Notes: generated from the sequence alone by a model not told the origin. DNA of 34,411 nucleotides from Sulfuricurvum sp. (GCA_011391735.1 JAABPY010000067.1:1-34411), one strand, 5' to 3'; positions 22,465-31,675 are shown, counted from the stretch's first letter. Program-made: numbers and translations.

Positions 22465-24510
22465 TTATTGGTTGGGTATGGTATTGGAATACATACGGAT
22501 GGATTTTTGTGAAAATGCTTCATTCATCCTATGGGCATCAGGATTATTGGTAAACACACTGTCAGGATAATAGGCAATATGGTGAACCCCTAAATCATAT
22601 AAATGTTTTATGGTACTATCCAACTCTTCAGATGAAATAGGTTCATTATCTTTTCTCCAATTGACCGTTTGCAACTCAATGACGGTTCGTTCGAGTCCGC
22701 ACTCTTCTTGTTTGACATGCTTGAGTATTTCATCTAAGAAGTGCTGTGGATCACTTGCTTGTTCCATATAGGGCATTGCCATAATTGCCGTATAATCATA
22801 TTTTTTTATGGACTCTGCCAAACTTTGGGCATACCACTCTTGGGAATCACTATTTAAGGCAACCTGCGCATATAAGTTACGTGCTGTTTTAAGTCCTGGT
22901 TGTTCGTCTCGTACTATTTGAGCCAATTGCATTGCAAAATCATCCAAATAGGCTGTTTTTAGTTGTGTCCACTTTACAAACTGTTTTCGATTTGTTCTAA
23001 TTTGAGTGACACTTTGGGATAATCCCCATTTTTTATATTGCTTATGCGCAAATGTACTATCATCTTCAAAGTCGGACAGTGTTACATCATCATGAAAGAG
23101 TATTCCGTCAATATAGGCTGATTTTGACAAATCTTCATAAATTTCTTGTATGACTTTTCTCGCTTTAGGAGAGAATGGTGATAATCTCGGATATCCCATA
23201 TTGAGATGGGTTGGATCAACTTGCAAAGTTACGACTGTATCTTTAGTTGCTTCATTGTTTTGTGGCAACTCCCAAGCGAGCATCGGCATCCACGCATACA
23301 CACGCTTAACTTGCGTACATTTAGAAATCTGCCATGAAACACGATTAAATAAATTGGCACGCATGGGTATATTTCGATTGGGGAAATAGACACTATCTGC
23401 CGCACCATTGGCATCTGGGTCAGCAAATGCTTGCAAATATACGGTATTAACTCCCAACTTTTTAATACGATCAAGCAATAAATCGATATTTTTTTCTTGT
23501 TGAATAGGCTCGGAATCATAAATATAATCCAAATCAATATGCGCCGCTTTGGTCGTTCTTGCATCATCGGTAAAATTACCGTTTCGCATCCCTATAAGGA
23601 AATCCAAATCTTGAAGAGACATATTCCCTTCAACCAATATACGTCGAAGCCCCCATAATGGTGTAGTGCACGTATTGCTACCATCATCTAATGTTAATCC
23701 TATGGGCATACCCAAACGTTGCGCAATGGTGCGTACTTCTTTATTGTAACGTCCGTAAGGCCACACCATCACACGAGGTTTTTGTCCTGTATAGCTTTTT
23801 AAGAAGATATTGTTTTCTAATAAATCATTGTAAATGCGTTGCTGATAGCTCTTTTCATCTTCATATCTTTTTTTATCCGCAAGCCATTGACGCGTGGTCA
23901 GAGCTGGTTGCATATTGCCCTGCGGGTTGCCAGGGATCCCTTTATGCATACAGCAGCTATGACTGGCAATCTCCACCAAGCCACTGCTTACCATCTCTTT
24001 AATCTCTGCTTGACTTAAAAACTTATTACGATCAATCATGTGCCCGTCAAAATCGACTTTATCTTTAGCACGCATCCAATTTCCGACCAATGCGATAACA
24101 GAAGGGATTTTGTATTTTTTCAGAATCGGATAAGCATTGGCATACACTGATTGATATCCATCATCAAACGTCATCAAAACCGCTTTGTTGGGCAATGCCT
24201 TCTTATTTTTGCGATACGTTAAAATATCATCTACCTTCACAAAGTGGTATCCATGATCGATCAACCAACGGATCTGTTGCTCAAAATGTGCTGGGCTTGT
24301 GGCATACGTCGAATCGAGTGTTTCACTTTGATTGGCTATTTCGTGATAACTAAGAACCGTAAACTCATTTTTGTTTTGATCACGGCTACATACATTTGGC
24401 AACTCATTTGCCATTACATAGCCACTTGTAACCCCTAGCAATATCAAAATTAACGTGAGTATTGGTTTGAATACATTACCTTGATATTTTACTGTGGTTG
24501 AAATCATCAT
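22465..24510 (-). CDS. pgaB: Poly-beta-1,6-N-acetylglucosamine N-deacetylase PgaB
   Basis: PgaB partly deacetylates PNAG in the periplasm, which is needed for export. The 681-residue protein has an N-terminal signal (FKPILTLILILLGVTSGYVMA), a NodB-type deacetylase domain with VLMTFDDGY (Asp116, Asp117) and SHSCCMH (His184, His189), and a C-terminal glycosidase-like domain (about 330-670) with HIDLDYIYD, FHDDVTLSDF and IAYYPDSVF. The arrangement and residue numbers agree closely with E. coli PgaB. The signal lacks the lipobox Cys of the E. coli lipoprotein; an AxA-like site (VMANE) suggests ordinary cleavage. There is no pgaA immediately upstream: the next gene is divergent. Confidence 0.96.
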   Translation of the reverse strand: MMISTTVKYQGNVFKPILTLILILLGVTSGYVMANELPNVCSRDQNKNEFTVLSYHEIANQSETLDSTYATSPAHFEQQIRWLIDHGYHFVKVDDILTYRKNKKALPNKAVLMTFDDGYQSVYANAYPILKKYKIPSVIALVGNWMRAKDKVDFDGHMIDRNKFLSQAEIKEMVSSGLVEIASHSCCMHKGIPGNPQGNMQPALTTRQWLADKKRYEDEKSYQQRIYNDLLENNIFLKSYTGQKPRVMVWPYGRYNKEVRTIAQRLGMPIGLTLDDGSNTCTTPLWGLRRILVEGNMSLQDLDFLIGMRNGNFTDDARTTKAAHIDLDYIYDSEPIQQEKNIDLLLDRIKKLGVNTVYLQAFADPDANGAADSVYFPNRNIPMRANLFNRVSWQISKCTQVKRVYAWMPMLAWELPQNNEATKDTVVTLQVDPTHLNMGYPRLSPFSPKARKVIQEIYEDLSKSAYIDGILFHDDVTLSDFEDDSTFAHKQYKKWGLSQSVTQIRTNRKQFVKWTQLKTAYLDDFAMQLAQIVRDEQPGLKTARNLYAQVALNSDSQEWYAQSLAESIKKYDYTAIMAMPYMEQASDPQHFLDEILKHVKQEECGLERTVIELQTVNWRKDNEPISSEELDSTIKHLYDLGVHHIAYYPDSVFTNNPDAHRMNEAFSQKSIRMYSNTIPNQ

Positions 24511-24716
24511 GGGAGGACTCTCTTTAAATTTTAATTAAGTATTGTACATCAGATCCTCTTTTAAATCTCTAAATATAGGGTGATGTAGCTATTGGGTCTA
24601 ATCGCCAGTTGATTGGGAAGTACGGCGTAATGGATAGTGTTGTGACCACCGCTTTTTAGGATTTAATGAGACTATGTTACAATTCATAAAAATTAAGAAG
24701 AGGGGGTAAGTGTTAA
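24511..24716. promoter_or_regulatory. Divergent intergenic region between pgaB and the sensor operon
   Basis: No gene is seen. On the plus strand TACAAT (24678-24683) is a good -10 candidate for the sensor operon, and AGAGGGGG (about 24699-24706) precedes the GTG start at 24717 by about 10 bases. An AT-rich stretch next to 24530-24545 could hold the pgaB promoter on the minus strand. The 60 bases around 24590-24655 are GC-richer and might hold a regulator site, but no palindrome stands out. Confidence 0.45.
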
Positions 24717-25844
24717 GTGAAAAAATGGCAGCAGTTATTGGGAAATAAAAAGATAATTGCTACGATTTTTTTGGTGATTATGCTTATTCTTGGGGTGATT
24801 TTTTTCCGTTTGGAGAATGAAGTAACCTCTCAAACGCTGGGAAAACTTAGCGATCATCTTTCAATGGCGTTGAATAATCAATTAGAGAAAGAACGGTCCA
24901 CGGATTTGCGTTATGCGTTAATACTGAGTCAAAATGGGGCTTTGAATGATGCTTTAGAACAAGATGATGAAGATAAAGGGTTTGATATTCTCTCGGATGT
25001 AATGGAATCGATTAAGATGTACACCAATACATTGATCCGTTCTCAAATCATTACGGCCGATTATTTTATTTTTGCCCGCAGTTGGGACAACTCGTATGCG
25101 GGGATGCCATTGGATTTTAATCGCCCTGATCTGCTCTATTTCCAAAATCATAAAAAACCGCGCGTGGCTATCGAAGTGGGTCGCAAACTGGGAGTAAAAG
25201 CGACAGTTCCTGTCTACAATCAGACGAATATGATCGGATTTGTGGAGGTAGTCTCCTTTTTTGAATCGACACAGGAGTATTTCGACCGTTTAGGGGTGGA
25301 TATGTATATCCTAATGGACGAGAAGTTTTATGAAACAGCGGTGTTTATGCAAGAAAACCCTGTCCTTGCCAAGGAGTATATTTTAGCCAATGCAAAATAC
25401 ACACAAAGTGATTTGGAATTGCTCAATGGGATTGATTATAAAGTGTTTCGGCAAACACGTGTTGTCTATCGGCAAGGGAAATACCTCTTTTATGAACCGA
25501 TGAAAAATGGTGAAGGGGAGATTGTTGGTGCGTTTATTTTTGCCCTTACCGCCAAGCAAGTTTCGGCGTATGCCCATTCAAATGAGGAGGATATTTCATT
25601 TTTGATCCATCTTAGCCGTAATGAACTGTATGAGGTGATGATGAAAAAATCACTTGACAATGCACTGTTTCAAAGTCTCTATGACAAAGATCTTCTTTAT
25701 CTTAAAGACAGTGTTGCCCCTGAAGATCGGGAGCTGTTTTTAGAGGAGGCGCGTGAACGGTTTAATGCCTATTCTAAAGAGGAGCTCATTGGTATATTAC
25801 TAAACTACAAAGTTGCCAAAGAGGTAAAAGGGGAAATTCGATGA
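24717..25844 (+). CDS. Periplasmic Cache-like sensor protein, single membrane anchor
   Basis: The 375-residue protein has a basic N-terminus and one transmembrane segment (residues about 14-32, IATIFLVIMLILGVIFF), then an extracytoplasmic region resembling a double Cache domain: helix LSDHLSMALNNQLEKERSTDLRYALILSQNGALNDAL, then VGRKLGVKATVPVYNQTNMIGFVEVVSFF, and YLFYEPMKNGEGEIVGAFIFAL. There is no second membrane segment and no kinase, HAMP or GGDEF output domain, so it must signal by interaction, most simply with the kinase encoded two genes on. The last ~85 residues are helical and acidic. The start is GTG. Its stop overlaps the response-regulator ATG by 4 bp. Ligand unknown. Confidence 0.8.
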   Translation: MKKWQQLLGNKKIIATIFLVIMLILGVIFFRLENEVTSQTLGKLSDHLSMALNNQLEKERSTDLRYALILSQNGALNDALEQDDEDKGFDILSDVMESIKMYTNTLIRSQIITADYFIFARSWDNSYAGMPLDFNRPDLLYFQNHKKPRVAIEVGRKLGVKATVPVYNQTNMIGFVEVVSFFESTQEYFDRLGVDMYILMDEKFYETAVFMQENPVLAKEYILANAKYTQSDLELLNGIDYKVFRQTRVVYRQGKYLFYEPMKNGEGEIVGAFIFALTAKQVSAYAHSNEEDISFLIHLSRNELYEVMMKKSLDNALFQSLYDKDLLYLKDSVAPEDRELFLEEARERFNAYSKEELIGILLNYKVAKEVKGEIR

Positions 25845-26494
25845 GGGTATTATTACTCGAAGATGAGTATATGTTGCGTATTAGTGTGACAGAATTTTTG
25901 GAAGAGTTGGGATTTAAAGTGACGGGTTTTTCCAATGGAGACCGAGCACATGAAGCGATTTATGAGACCCATTTTGATCTCTATTTACTCGATGTCAATG
26001 TTTCAGGGATAAATGGATTTGAACTGTTGCGAAGACGGCGTAAAGAGGGGGACAAAACACCCGCTATTTTTCTCACTTCAATGGTCAATGTCAATGATCT
26101 TCAAGAGGGGTATAGCTCTGGATGTTGCGATTATGTTCGTAAACCTTTTGATCTCTCCGAGTTGCAATTACGGATAATGCACGCCGTTAAAAGCTACTAT
26201 CACGGCGGAGAGAATAAGCTTGATTTTGGTGATGGGCTTGTGTACGATACGGAGAATTTCACCCTTACTTATAAGGGTGAAACAATCGCCTTAAGTAAAA
26301 CAGAAAAAGAGATATTTTCGGTATTGCTCAAACATAAGAATCAGATTGTTTCGATGGAGATGTTCCAAGATGAGATTTGGGGAGAGTATGTCGATCCCAC
26401 TAATATTCGAGTACAGATCAATAATTTACGTAAAAAACTCCCCTTGGAAATTATTCAAAATCGACGAGGATTGGGATATCTCATTGAACGATAA
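25841..26494 (+). CDS. OmpR-family response regulator
   Basis: This two-domain transcription factor has 217 residues. The receiver domain carries the acidic pocket (LLLEDEY), the phospho-acceptor Asp51 (LYLLDVNVSGINGF), FLTSMV and the conserved Lys (YVRKPFDLSELQLR). The C-terminal winged helix (about 125-217) has LSKTEKEIFSVLLKHKNQIVS and RVQINNLRKKLP, with the end signature IIQNRRGLGYLIER. It overlaps the sensor gene before it and the kinase after it, so the three are co-expressed in a fixed ratio. Targets are unknown; the divergent pga operon and the downstream sox genes are candidates by position only. Confidence 0.95.
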   Translation: MRVLLLEDEYMLRISVTEFLEELGFKVTGFSNGDRAHEAIYETHFDLYLLDVNVSGINGFELLRRRRKEGDKTPAIFLTSMVNVNDLQEGYSSGCCDYVRKPFDLSELQLRIMHAVKSYYHGGENKLDFGDGLVYDTENFTLTYKGETIALSKTEKEIFSVLLKHKNQIVSMEMFQDEIWGEYVDPTNIRVQINNLRKKLPLEIIQNRRGLGYLIER

Positions 26495-27650
26495 TCTCTA
26501 CGCCCTTAAGAATGCTTTTTGGTACACAATACTGTTTGCTATATTGCTGTTGACGCCGACTTATTTTTATGTTACTTATATGAAATACATCACCGAAATT
26601 CAATACGAATTTAAACTCAAAAAGCAATCTCACCTGATTTTACGCTCGATGGAAGAGTTCGATTCCAAAGAGAAAGAACCCTTCTCTTATCCCCGTTATC
26701 GGTCCTTTCAGTCGGGGTTATATGATGTTCATTTTACCCCCCTCTTTACCCTCATAAAACGTCCGATAACGATACAAAAAGCGGGATACTACGCAGAAGA
26801 TGGATATGCCTATCTTGTGGTAGCATTGCCCGAGAGGCGTTATTTTGAGGCGTCGTATTTGGTTGTTGCGGGGGAACTTTCGTATGTGAATATCTATCGG
26901 GATATCGTCATCATTCTTTTTGGGATAACCGCCCTTATTTTTGTACTATCACTCTTTTTTCTCGACCGCTTTGCCTTACCGTTTCAGCGTCTGAATAAAA
27001 GGCTGGATCTTTTTATCAAAGATTCAATGCACGAGATCAATACCCCCCTTTCTATCATTAATATCAACATTGACCTCTATAACCGCACCAATGCGACGAA
27101 TAAATATCTCCAACGGATCAAAGCAGCTACCAAAACCCTAGCAACCCTCTATAACGATATGGATTATCTCATTAAAAATGAACGTCTCTCTTTTGAATAT
27201 GAAGTGATTGATTTGAGCCGTTATTTGCAAGATCGGATTGATTATTTTTCCGAAGTAGCAGCTTTAAAAAATATCACGATAGAGGGGCGTATTGCGCAAG
27301 AGGTAAAAATACTGTTTAATCCGACACAGCTTCAGCGTATTATTGATAACAATCTCTCCAATGCCATTAAATATTCGCACGAAGAGGGGAACATTGAGGT
27401 TTCACTTCTCGTGGAGGATAGGAGGTGTGTTATGGCGTTTAAAGATCAGGGGGTTGGTATCCAGAATGTAGATCAAATATTTGAACGCTATTATCGTGAG
27501 AACCAAGACAAGGGGGGATTTGGAATTGGGCTTAATATTGTCAAATCGATTATTGATAAAGCAGGTATTGAACTCACTATCGATTCCGAATATGGCAAAG
27601 GGAGCACTTTTTCGTATACGTTTATCCCTCCTCTTACCCTTTTTGGGTAA
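26484..27650 (+). CDS. Sensor histidine kinase
   Basis: From TTG 26484 the protein has 388 residues: transmembrane segment 1 (about 13-31), a small periplasmic domain (about 35-138), transmembrane segment 2 (about 141-160, IVIILFGITALIFVLSLFFL), a dimerisation domain with the phospho-acceptor His183 (KDSMHEINTPLSI), and an ATPase domain with the N box IIDNNLSNAIKYS, DQGVGI and GFGIGLNIV. No HAMP domain is evident between segment 2 and the His box. The frame is open back to 26346 inside the regulator, but that would place ~46 non-family residues before the membrane segment; TTG 26484 overlaps the regulator stop by 11 bp and is preferred. The weak start codon leaves some uncertainty. Confidence 0.92.
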   Translation: MNDNLYALKNAFWYTILFAILLLTPTYFYVTYMKYITEIQYEFKLKKQSHLILRSMEEFDSKEKEPFSYPRYRSFQSGLYDVHFTPLFTLIKRPITIQKAGYYAEDGYAYLVVALPERRYFEASYLVVAGELSYVNIYRDIVIILFGITALIFVLSLFFLDRFALPFQRLNKRLDLFIKDSMHEINTPLSIININIDLYNRTNATNKYLQRIKAATKTLATLYNDMDYLIKNERLSFEYEVIDLSRYLQDRIDYFSEVAALKNITIEGRIAQEVKILFNPTQLQRIIDNNLSNAIKYSHEEGNIEVSLLVEDRRCVMAFKDQGVGIQNVDQIFERYYRENQDKGGFGIGLNIVKSIIDKAGIELTIDSEYGKGSTFSYTFIPPLTLFG

Positions 27651-27665
27651 ATGCCCTTTTTTTTT
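27634..27665 (+). terminator. Possible rho-independent terminator after the kinase gene
   Basis: TTACCC (27634-27639) and GGGTAA (27645-27650) pair around TTTTT. An alternative short pairing GGGT/GCCC (27645-27648 with 27653-27656) sits directly before nine T residues (27657-27665). Either could terminate the sensor operon before the sox promoter; the stems are short. Confidence 0.5.
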
Positions 27666-27688
27666 ACGTTAATTTTACACTTCTCTTC

Positions 27689-27694
27689 TACAAT
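27689..27694 (+). promoter_or_regulatory. Candidate -10 box of the sox operon
   Basis: TACAAT lies 31 bases before the soxX ATG, after a T-rich stretch and the presumed terminator of the preceding operon. AGGAG at 27716-27720 is the soxX ribosome site. No clear -35 element is seen. Confidence 0.45.
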
Positions 27695-27724
27695 ACTCTC
27701 CGAAATAAAGAATTAGGAGAGTCA

Positions 27725-28243
27725 ATGCGAACAATGATATTGCTTGGAATCGCTACCTTTTTGGGTGCTGCTGATTTGTCGCAGGTGATTGAATCACCCG
27801 ATGCGACGGCTATTCTCAAAAAAGATGCCCTTCTCGCACCCAAAATAGCGGTGATGATCGAAGGGTGTATTAGCAGTGACCCCGCTGTAATCGCACGGGG
27901 AAAATACCTTTTTCATAATCTAAACGGGAAAGATACCAAAGAACCTGCTCCCGAAGGGTTAGTGAAGATTTTGCCAAACGGTAAAGAGAAACAATACGGC
28001 AACTGTGTCGCTTGTCACAATATCGAAGGGGCGCAAGGGTACGGCAATATTGGTCCTGATTTGAGCAACTATAAAGGGTTCTTTATGGATAGTGGAGCTC
28101 GAACATCTCAATTTGTGTACCAAAAGATTGCCGATGCGCGTGTCGATAATCCAAAAACCCATATGACGATCAATCTAACTAACGGCTTGTTTAGCGAGCG
28201 TGAAGTGTGTGATTTGACCTCATATATCGTATCGAAAAAATAA
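27725..28243 (+). CDS. soxX: SoxX, cytochrome c subunit of the SoxAX complex
   Basis: SoxAX attaches thiosulfate to the carrier SoxYZ in the periplasm, passing electrons to a small cytochrome. The 172-residue SoxX has a short signal (MRTMILLGIATFLGAA) and one c-type heme motif CVACH (94-98) in the sequence QYGNCVACHNIEGAQGYGNIGPDLS, with Met147 (THMTI) a likely distal ligand. Other Cys (48, 162) may form a disulfide. The size is that of typical SoxX. It opens the soxXYZAB run with a promoter and ribosome site of its own. Confidence 0.94.
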   Translation: MRTMILLGIATFLGAADLSQVIESPDATAILKKDALLAPKIAVMIEGCISSDPAVIARGKYLFHNLNGKDTKEPAPEGLVKILPNGKEKQYGNCVACHNIEGAQGYGNIGPDLSNYKGFFMDSGARTSQFVYQKIADARVDNPKTHMTINLTNGLFSEREVCDLTSYIVSKK

Positions 28244-28259
28244 CACCAAGGAATATCAG

Positions 28260-28733
28260 ATGGAAAGAAGATCATTTTTAAAAAGTTTTACAGCAGCGGC
28301 AGCGTGTGTGGCGGTGTTGCCTCGTATGGCAAGTGCGGCGGATGAAGCAAAAAAAGTTGCAGGTCCCAATGAGATGAGTTATGCAACGGCACTTGCTGCC
28401 ATTACGGGTGGTAAAGCCGTTGTTGAATCAGCGAAAGTAAAAGTAGAAGCTCCTGAAATTGCTGAAAATGGTGCTGTTGTCCCCGTAAAGGTGACCGTTG
28501 ATAGTCCTATGAATGAGAAAGAGTATGTCAAAGCTATTCATGTGTTAAATACAAAAAATGGAAATGCCCGTTGTGCAAATATCTATTTGACCCCCGCTAA
28601 TGGGGAAGCATTTTTTGGTACTCGTATCAAGCTTGGTGGAACGCAAGACGTTGTGGCAATTGCCCAAATGAGTGATGGAACCTTCTTATCGGCAAAACAA
28701 AATGTTAAAGTAACTATCGGTGGATGCGGTTGA
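28260..28733 (+). CDS. soxY: SoxY, covalent sulfur carrier
   Basis: SoxY carries sulfur intermediates on a swinging C-terminal arm. The 157-residue protein ends in GGCG (154-157), where Cys156 is the carrier thiol. The N-terminus has a twin-arginine signal (MERRSFLKSF, then a hydrophobic stretch and ASA before Ala27), so it is exported folded, as a complex with SoxZ. The middle part AENGAVVPVKVTVDSPM and RCANIYLTPANGEAFFGTRIKL is typical of the immunoglobulin-like SoxY fold. It lies 16 bp after soxX. Confidence 0.96.
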   Translation: MERRSFLKSFTAAAACVAVLPRMASAADEAKKVAGPNEMSYATALAAITGGKAVVESAKVKVEAPEIAENGAVVPVKVTVDSPMNEKEYVKAIHVLNTKNGNARCANIYLTPANGEAFFGTRIKLGGTQDVVAIAQMSDGTFLSAKQNVKVTIGGCG

Positions 28734-28794
28734 GCGTGTTGATTAACGTCATCCAATTGTGAGCAAAAACTATTTAAAATATTAGGATAAACAG

Positions 28795-29121
28795 ATGAAA
28801 ACACTTATCAAGATTAAACCAAAAACGTATGCAGTAGGTGATATTGTTAAAATTGATTTTATGGCGATGCACCCAATGGAAACAGGAATGCGTAAAGATA
28901 AAGATACAGGAGCGCTGATCCCTGCTAACTATATTGATGAAGTCAAATTTCTTTTTAACGATACCGTTATCACGAAGATGGTCATTTGGGAATCTCTCTC
29001 TGTCAATCCTCTTTTTACGGTTAGTTTCAAAGTGCCAAGTGTGGGAACGCTTAAAGTCATTGCGAAAACGAATAACGGTCAAAGTGTCGAGAGTAGCGAA
29101 TCTATTACTCCCAAAGGATAA
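28795..29121 (+). CDS. soxZ: SoxZ, partner of the sulfur carrier
   Basis: SoxZ (108 residues) has no signal peptide and is exported with SoxY. It shows the family's IKIKPKTYAVGDIVKIDFMAMHPMETGMRKD opening (with slight variation) and the C-terminal SFKVPSVGTLKVIAKTNNGQ strand. It lies 61 bp after soxY and 3 bp before soxA. Confidence 0.95.
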   Translation: MKTLIKIKPKTYAVGDIVKIDFMAMHPMETGMRKDKDTGALIPANYIDEVKFLFNDTVITKMVIWESLSVNPLFTVSFKVPSVGTLKVIAKTNNGQSVESSESITPKG

Positions 29122-29124
29122 AGG

Positions 29125-29898
29125 ATGCGATTATTATCGGTAAGTACCGCATTAGTATGTTTGGCTCTCTTTAGTGGAGTAAATGCTGAAGAAAAAATGA
29201 GTATGAGTGATGCGGATAAAGCGATGTATGCCGAGATGCTAGAGAATAATCCTGCTGATATGGATGTCGTAGAGGGGAAAGAGTTGTTTAATGCCCTTAC
29301 TTCCCAAGCGGTATATGGACAGATGTTGGGGGTAAAAGAGAAAGATCTCCCATCGTACATCGCAGGGTTCCCCCGTTTTGTTAAGCCAGCAGGTAAAGTG
29401 GTGACCCTCTCTCAAACCCTTCAAATGGCAGCAGCTTTGGGCGCAAAATCGGTTCCTAAGCTAGAGAGTAAAGAGATGTTGCAAATGACAGCATATCTCA
29501 AGTCATTGGCAAACGATCAAACAACTAACATTGATGTCAAAGCAAACAAGCAGATGCAAGAGATGATGAAACTGGGGCAAGAGGTGTTCGAAGAGCGTCG
29601 CGGCGGTCGAGGTCTTTCGTGCAACAGCTGTCACAGCCCTGATGTTATTGGTCAGCGTTTGCGTATGCAGCCACTTCCTGATTTGGGCTCAAAGGTGAAT
29701 GCTTCTGCAGGAACATGGCCCGCATACCGTATGACCAAAAGTGAAACAACACTTCTGGATAAACGGTTTCAGCAGTGTATGGACAATGCCCTTTTAGCCA
29801 AAATTCCTCTCGGTTCACGTGAGATGGTGGCACTTGAGGTCTATATTACGAACAAAACCAAAGGCAACCCGAGTCAAATCCCGGGCTTGAAACGTTAA
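29125..29898 (+). CDS. soxA: SoxA, catalytic cytochrome subunit of SoxAX
   Basis: The 257-residue SoxA has a cleavable signal (about 1-21) and one heme motif, CNSCH (166-170). Downstream, RFQQCMDNAL contains Cys218, the position of the persulfide-modified active Cys that ligates heme. The N-terminal heme of diheme SoxA proteins is absent: that part has no CxxCH, so this is the monoheme type. The start ATG is 3 bp after soxZ, behind AAAGGATAAAGG. Confidence 0.94.
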   Translation: MRLLSVSTALVCLALFSGVNAEEKMSMSDADKAMYAEMLENNPADMDVVEGKELFNALTSQAVYGQMLGVKEKDLPSYIAGFPRFVKPAGKVVTLSQTLQMAAALGAKSVPKLESKEMLQMTAYLKSLANDQTTNIDVKANKQMQEMMKLGQEVFEERRGGRGLSCNSCHSPDVIGQRLRMQPLPDLGSKVNASAGTWPAYRMTKSETTLLDKRFQQCMDNALLAKIPLGSREMVALEVYITNKTKGNPSQIPGLKR

Positions 29899-29908
29899 GG
29901 AGACTATA

Positions 29909-31675
29909 ATGGATGTATCACGAAGAGATTTTTTTCATATCGCAACAGCCTTAGGAATTGGATTACCTACCCTCGCCTCTGCGAAGGGGGGAGTCACGAA
30001 ACGCCTTGATGAGGTAGGCTTAAAAGATATTTATTCTTTTAATGCTAAGGGGAGTGTAACACTGTTGCATATTTGTGATATGCACGCCCACATCAAACCA
30101 CTCTACTGGCGTGAACCTTCAACCTTGATTTCGGCTCCAAACTTGACAGGAACTCCAGGATTTTTATGTGGTGAGTCATTTTTGAAACACTATGGGATGA
30201 AGGGGAAAACTCTTGATGCCTATTTTGATACGTTTATGAATTTCGATGCGTTGGCCCATAAATTTGGAAAAATGGGGGGGATTGCTCATATGAAAACCCT
30301 TATTGATCATGTCAAAAAAGAGCGTGGAGCGGATAACGTATTGCTTTTGGATTCAGGAGATACATGGCAAGGGACGGGCGTTGCCCTCAAAACAACAGGG
30401 GAAGCGATTGTCAAAGCTCAAAACTATTTGGGTGTAGACGTAATGGTCGGTCACTGGGAATTTACCTACGGTAAAACACGGGTAAAAGAGCTTCTTTCGA
30501 TCCTTAATGCCAAATTTATCTCCCAAAATATCGTTGGAGATGATTCATTTGCGGATGATTTTGAAGAACTGATTTTCGAACCGTATACGATTATGGAGCG
30601 TGGTGGTGCGAAGATTGGTATTATCGGTCAATCTTTCCCGTTTACATCGACAGCAAACCCCAAAGAGTTTACCCAAGGGTGGAGTTTCGGTCTTCGTTTG
30701 GATACCCTTCAAAAGTACGTCGATAAACTTCGTAAAGAAGAGAAAGTTGATTGTGTTGTCGTCCTCTCTCATGATGGATTTAGTGTCGATCAAGAGGTTG
30801 CCCGTCAAGTCAAAGGGATTGATTTTATCTTAAGCGGTCATACCCATGATCCTTCTCCTCAACCGACGGTTATTAACGGTACCGTTATTGTTATCGCTGG
30901 AAGTCACGGTAAATACGTCGGACGTTTGGATATTGACATTCAAAACCATAGAGTCAAAGGGTATGAGTATAAACTTATCCCTGTAGCGTCGAATTTGATC
31001 CCTGCTGATCCTGAGGGGGTTGAACTTGTTAATGCTCTTTATGCACCGCATGAGAAAGAGTTTAGTGAAGTATTGGGAATGACGAAAAATATTCTCTACA
31101 AACGCGATACGTTTCATTCTCCGTTTGATGAGCTGATTAACGATGCGATTCTTGATGCGATGGATTCGGATATTTCCTTTACTCCGGGATACCGCTGGGG
31201 AACAACGGTTCTAGGGGGTGAGCCGATCACAATGGACGATGTTTACGGAATGACCGCAATTACCTATCCGAACGTCTATACGTTTGAATTAGGGGGAAAA
31301 CATATCCATAGTTTACTCGAAGATATTGCCGATAATGTTTTTAATCCAAACCCGCTGTATCAACAAGGGGGAGATATGAGCCGTCTTGGCGGTGTAACCT
31401 ACGATATTCGAATCGGTGCCCCAAGCGGAAAGCGCATTACGAATGTAAAAGTCAAAGGGAAGCCGTTAGATGAGAAGAAAATCTACAAAGTCTCCTCATG
31501 GGGCGGTAATTTGCAAAATGCAGGAACCAATTTAAAAGATGCCTTAACGCGTCCTGTGTATGATGTTACCGCCGATTACATCCGTCGTCAGAAAAATGTT
31601 AATATTGATGGTACGAGCAATGTTAAGATCCTTGATTATGATTGTGGATGTCCTCGCAAGGGCTCACGAAGCTAG
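29909..31675 (+). CDS. soxB: SoxB, thiosulfohydrolase
   Basis: SoxB releases sulfate from the S-thiosulfonate on SoxY and uses two Mn ions. The 588-residue protein has a twin-arginine signal (SRRDFFHIATALG, residues 4-16). Metal ligands can be seen in CDMHAHIKP (Asp57, His59, His61), LLDSGDTWQGTG, VGHWEFTYG, VVLSHDG and SGHTHDPSP. The C-terminal 5'-nucleotidase-like domain ends near TSNVKILDYDCGCPRKG. It is 10 bp after soxA, with AAGGAG upstream of the ATG. Confidence 0.97.
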   Translation: MDVSRRDFFHIATALGIGLPTLASAKGGVTKRLDEVGLKDIYSFNAKGSVTLLHICDMHAHIKPLYWREPSTLISAPNLTGTPGFLCGESFLKHYGMKGKTLDAYFDTFMNFDALAHKFGKMGGIAHMKTLIDHVKKERGADNVLLLDSGDTWQGTGVALKTTGEAIVKAQNYLGVDVMVGHWEFTYGKTRVKELLSILNAKFISQNIVGDDSFADDFEELIFEPYTIMERGGAKIGIIGQSFPFTSTANPKEFTQGWSFGLRLDTLQKYVDKLRKEEKVDCVVVLSHDGFSVDQEVARQVKGIDFILSGHTHDPSPQPTVINGTVIVIAGSHGKYVGRLDIDIQNHRVKGYEYKLIPVASNLIPADPEGVELVNALYAPHEKEFSEVLGMTKNILYKRDTFHSPFDELINDAILDAMDSDISFTPGYRWGTTVLGGEPITMDDVYGMTAITYPNVYTFELGGKHIHSLLEDIADNVFNPNPLYQQGGDMSRLGGVTYDIRIGAPSGKRITNVKVKGKPLDEKKIYKVSSWGGNLQNAGTNLKDALTRPVYDVTADYIRRQKNVNIDGTSNVKILDYDCGCPRKGSRS

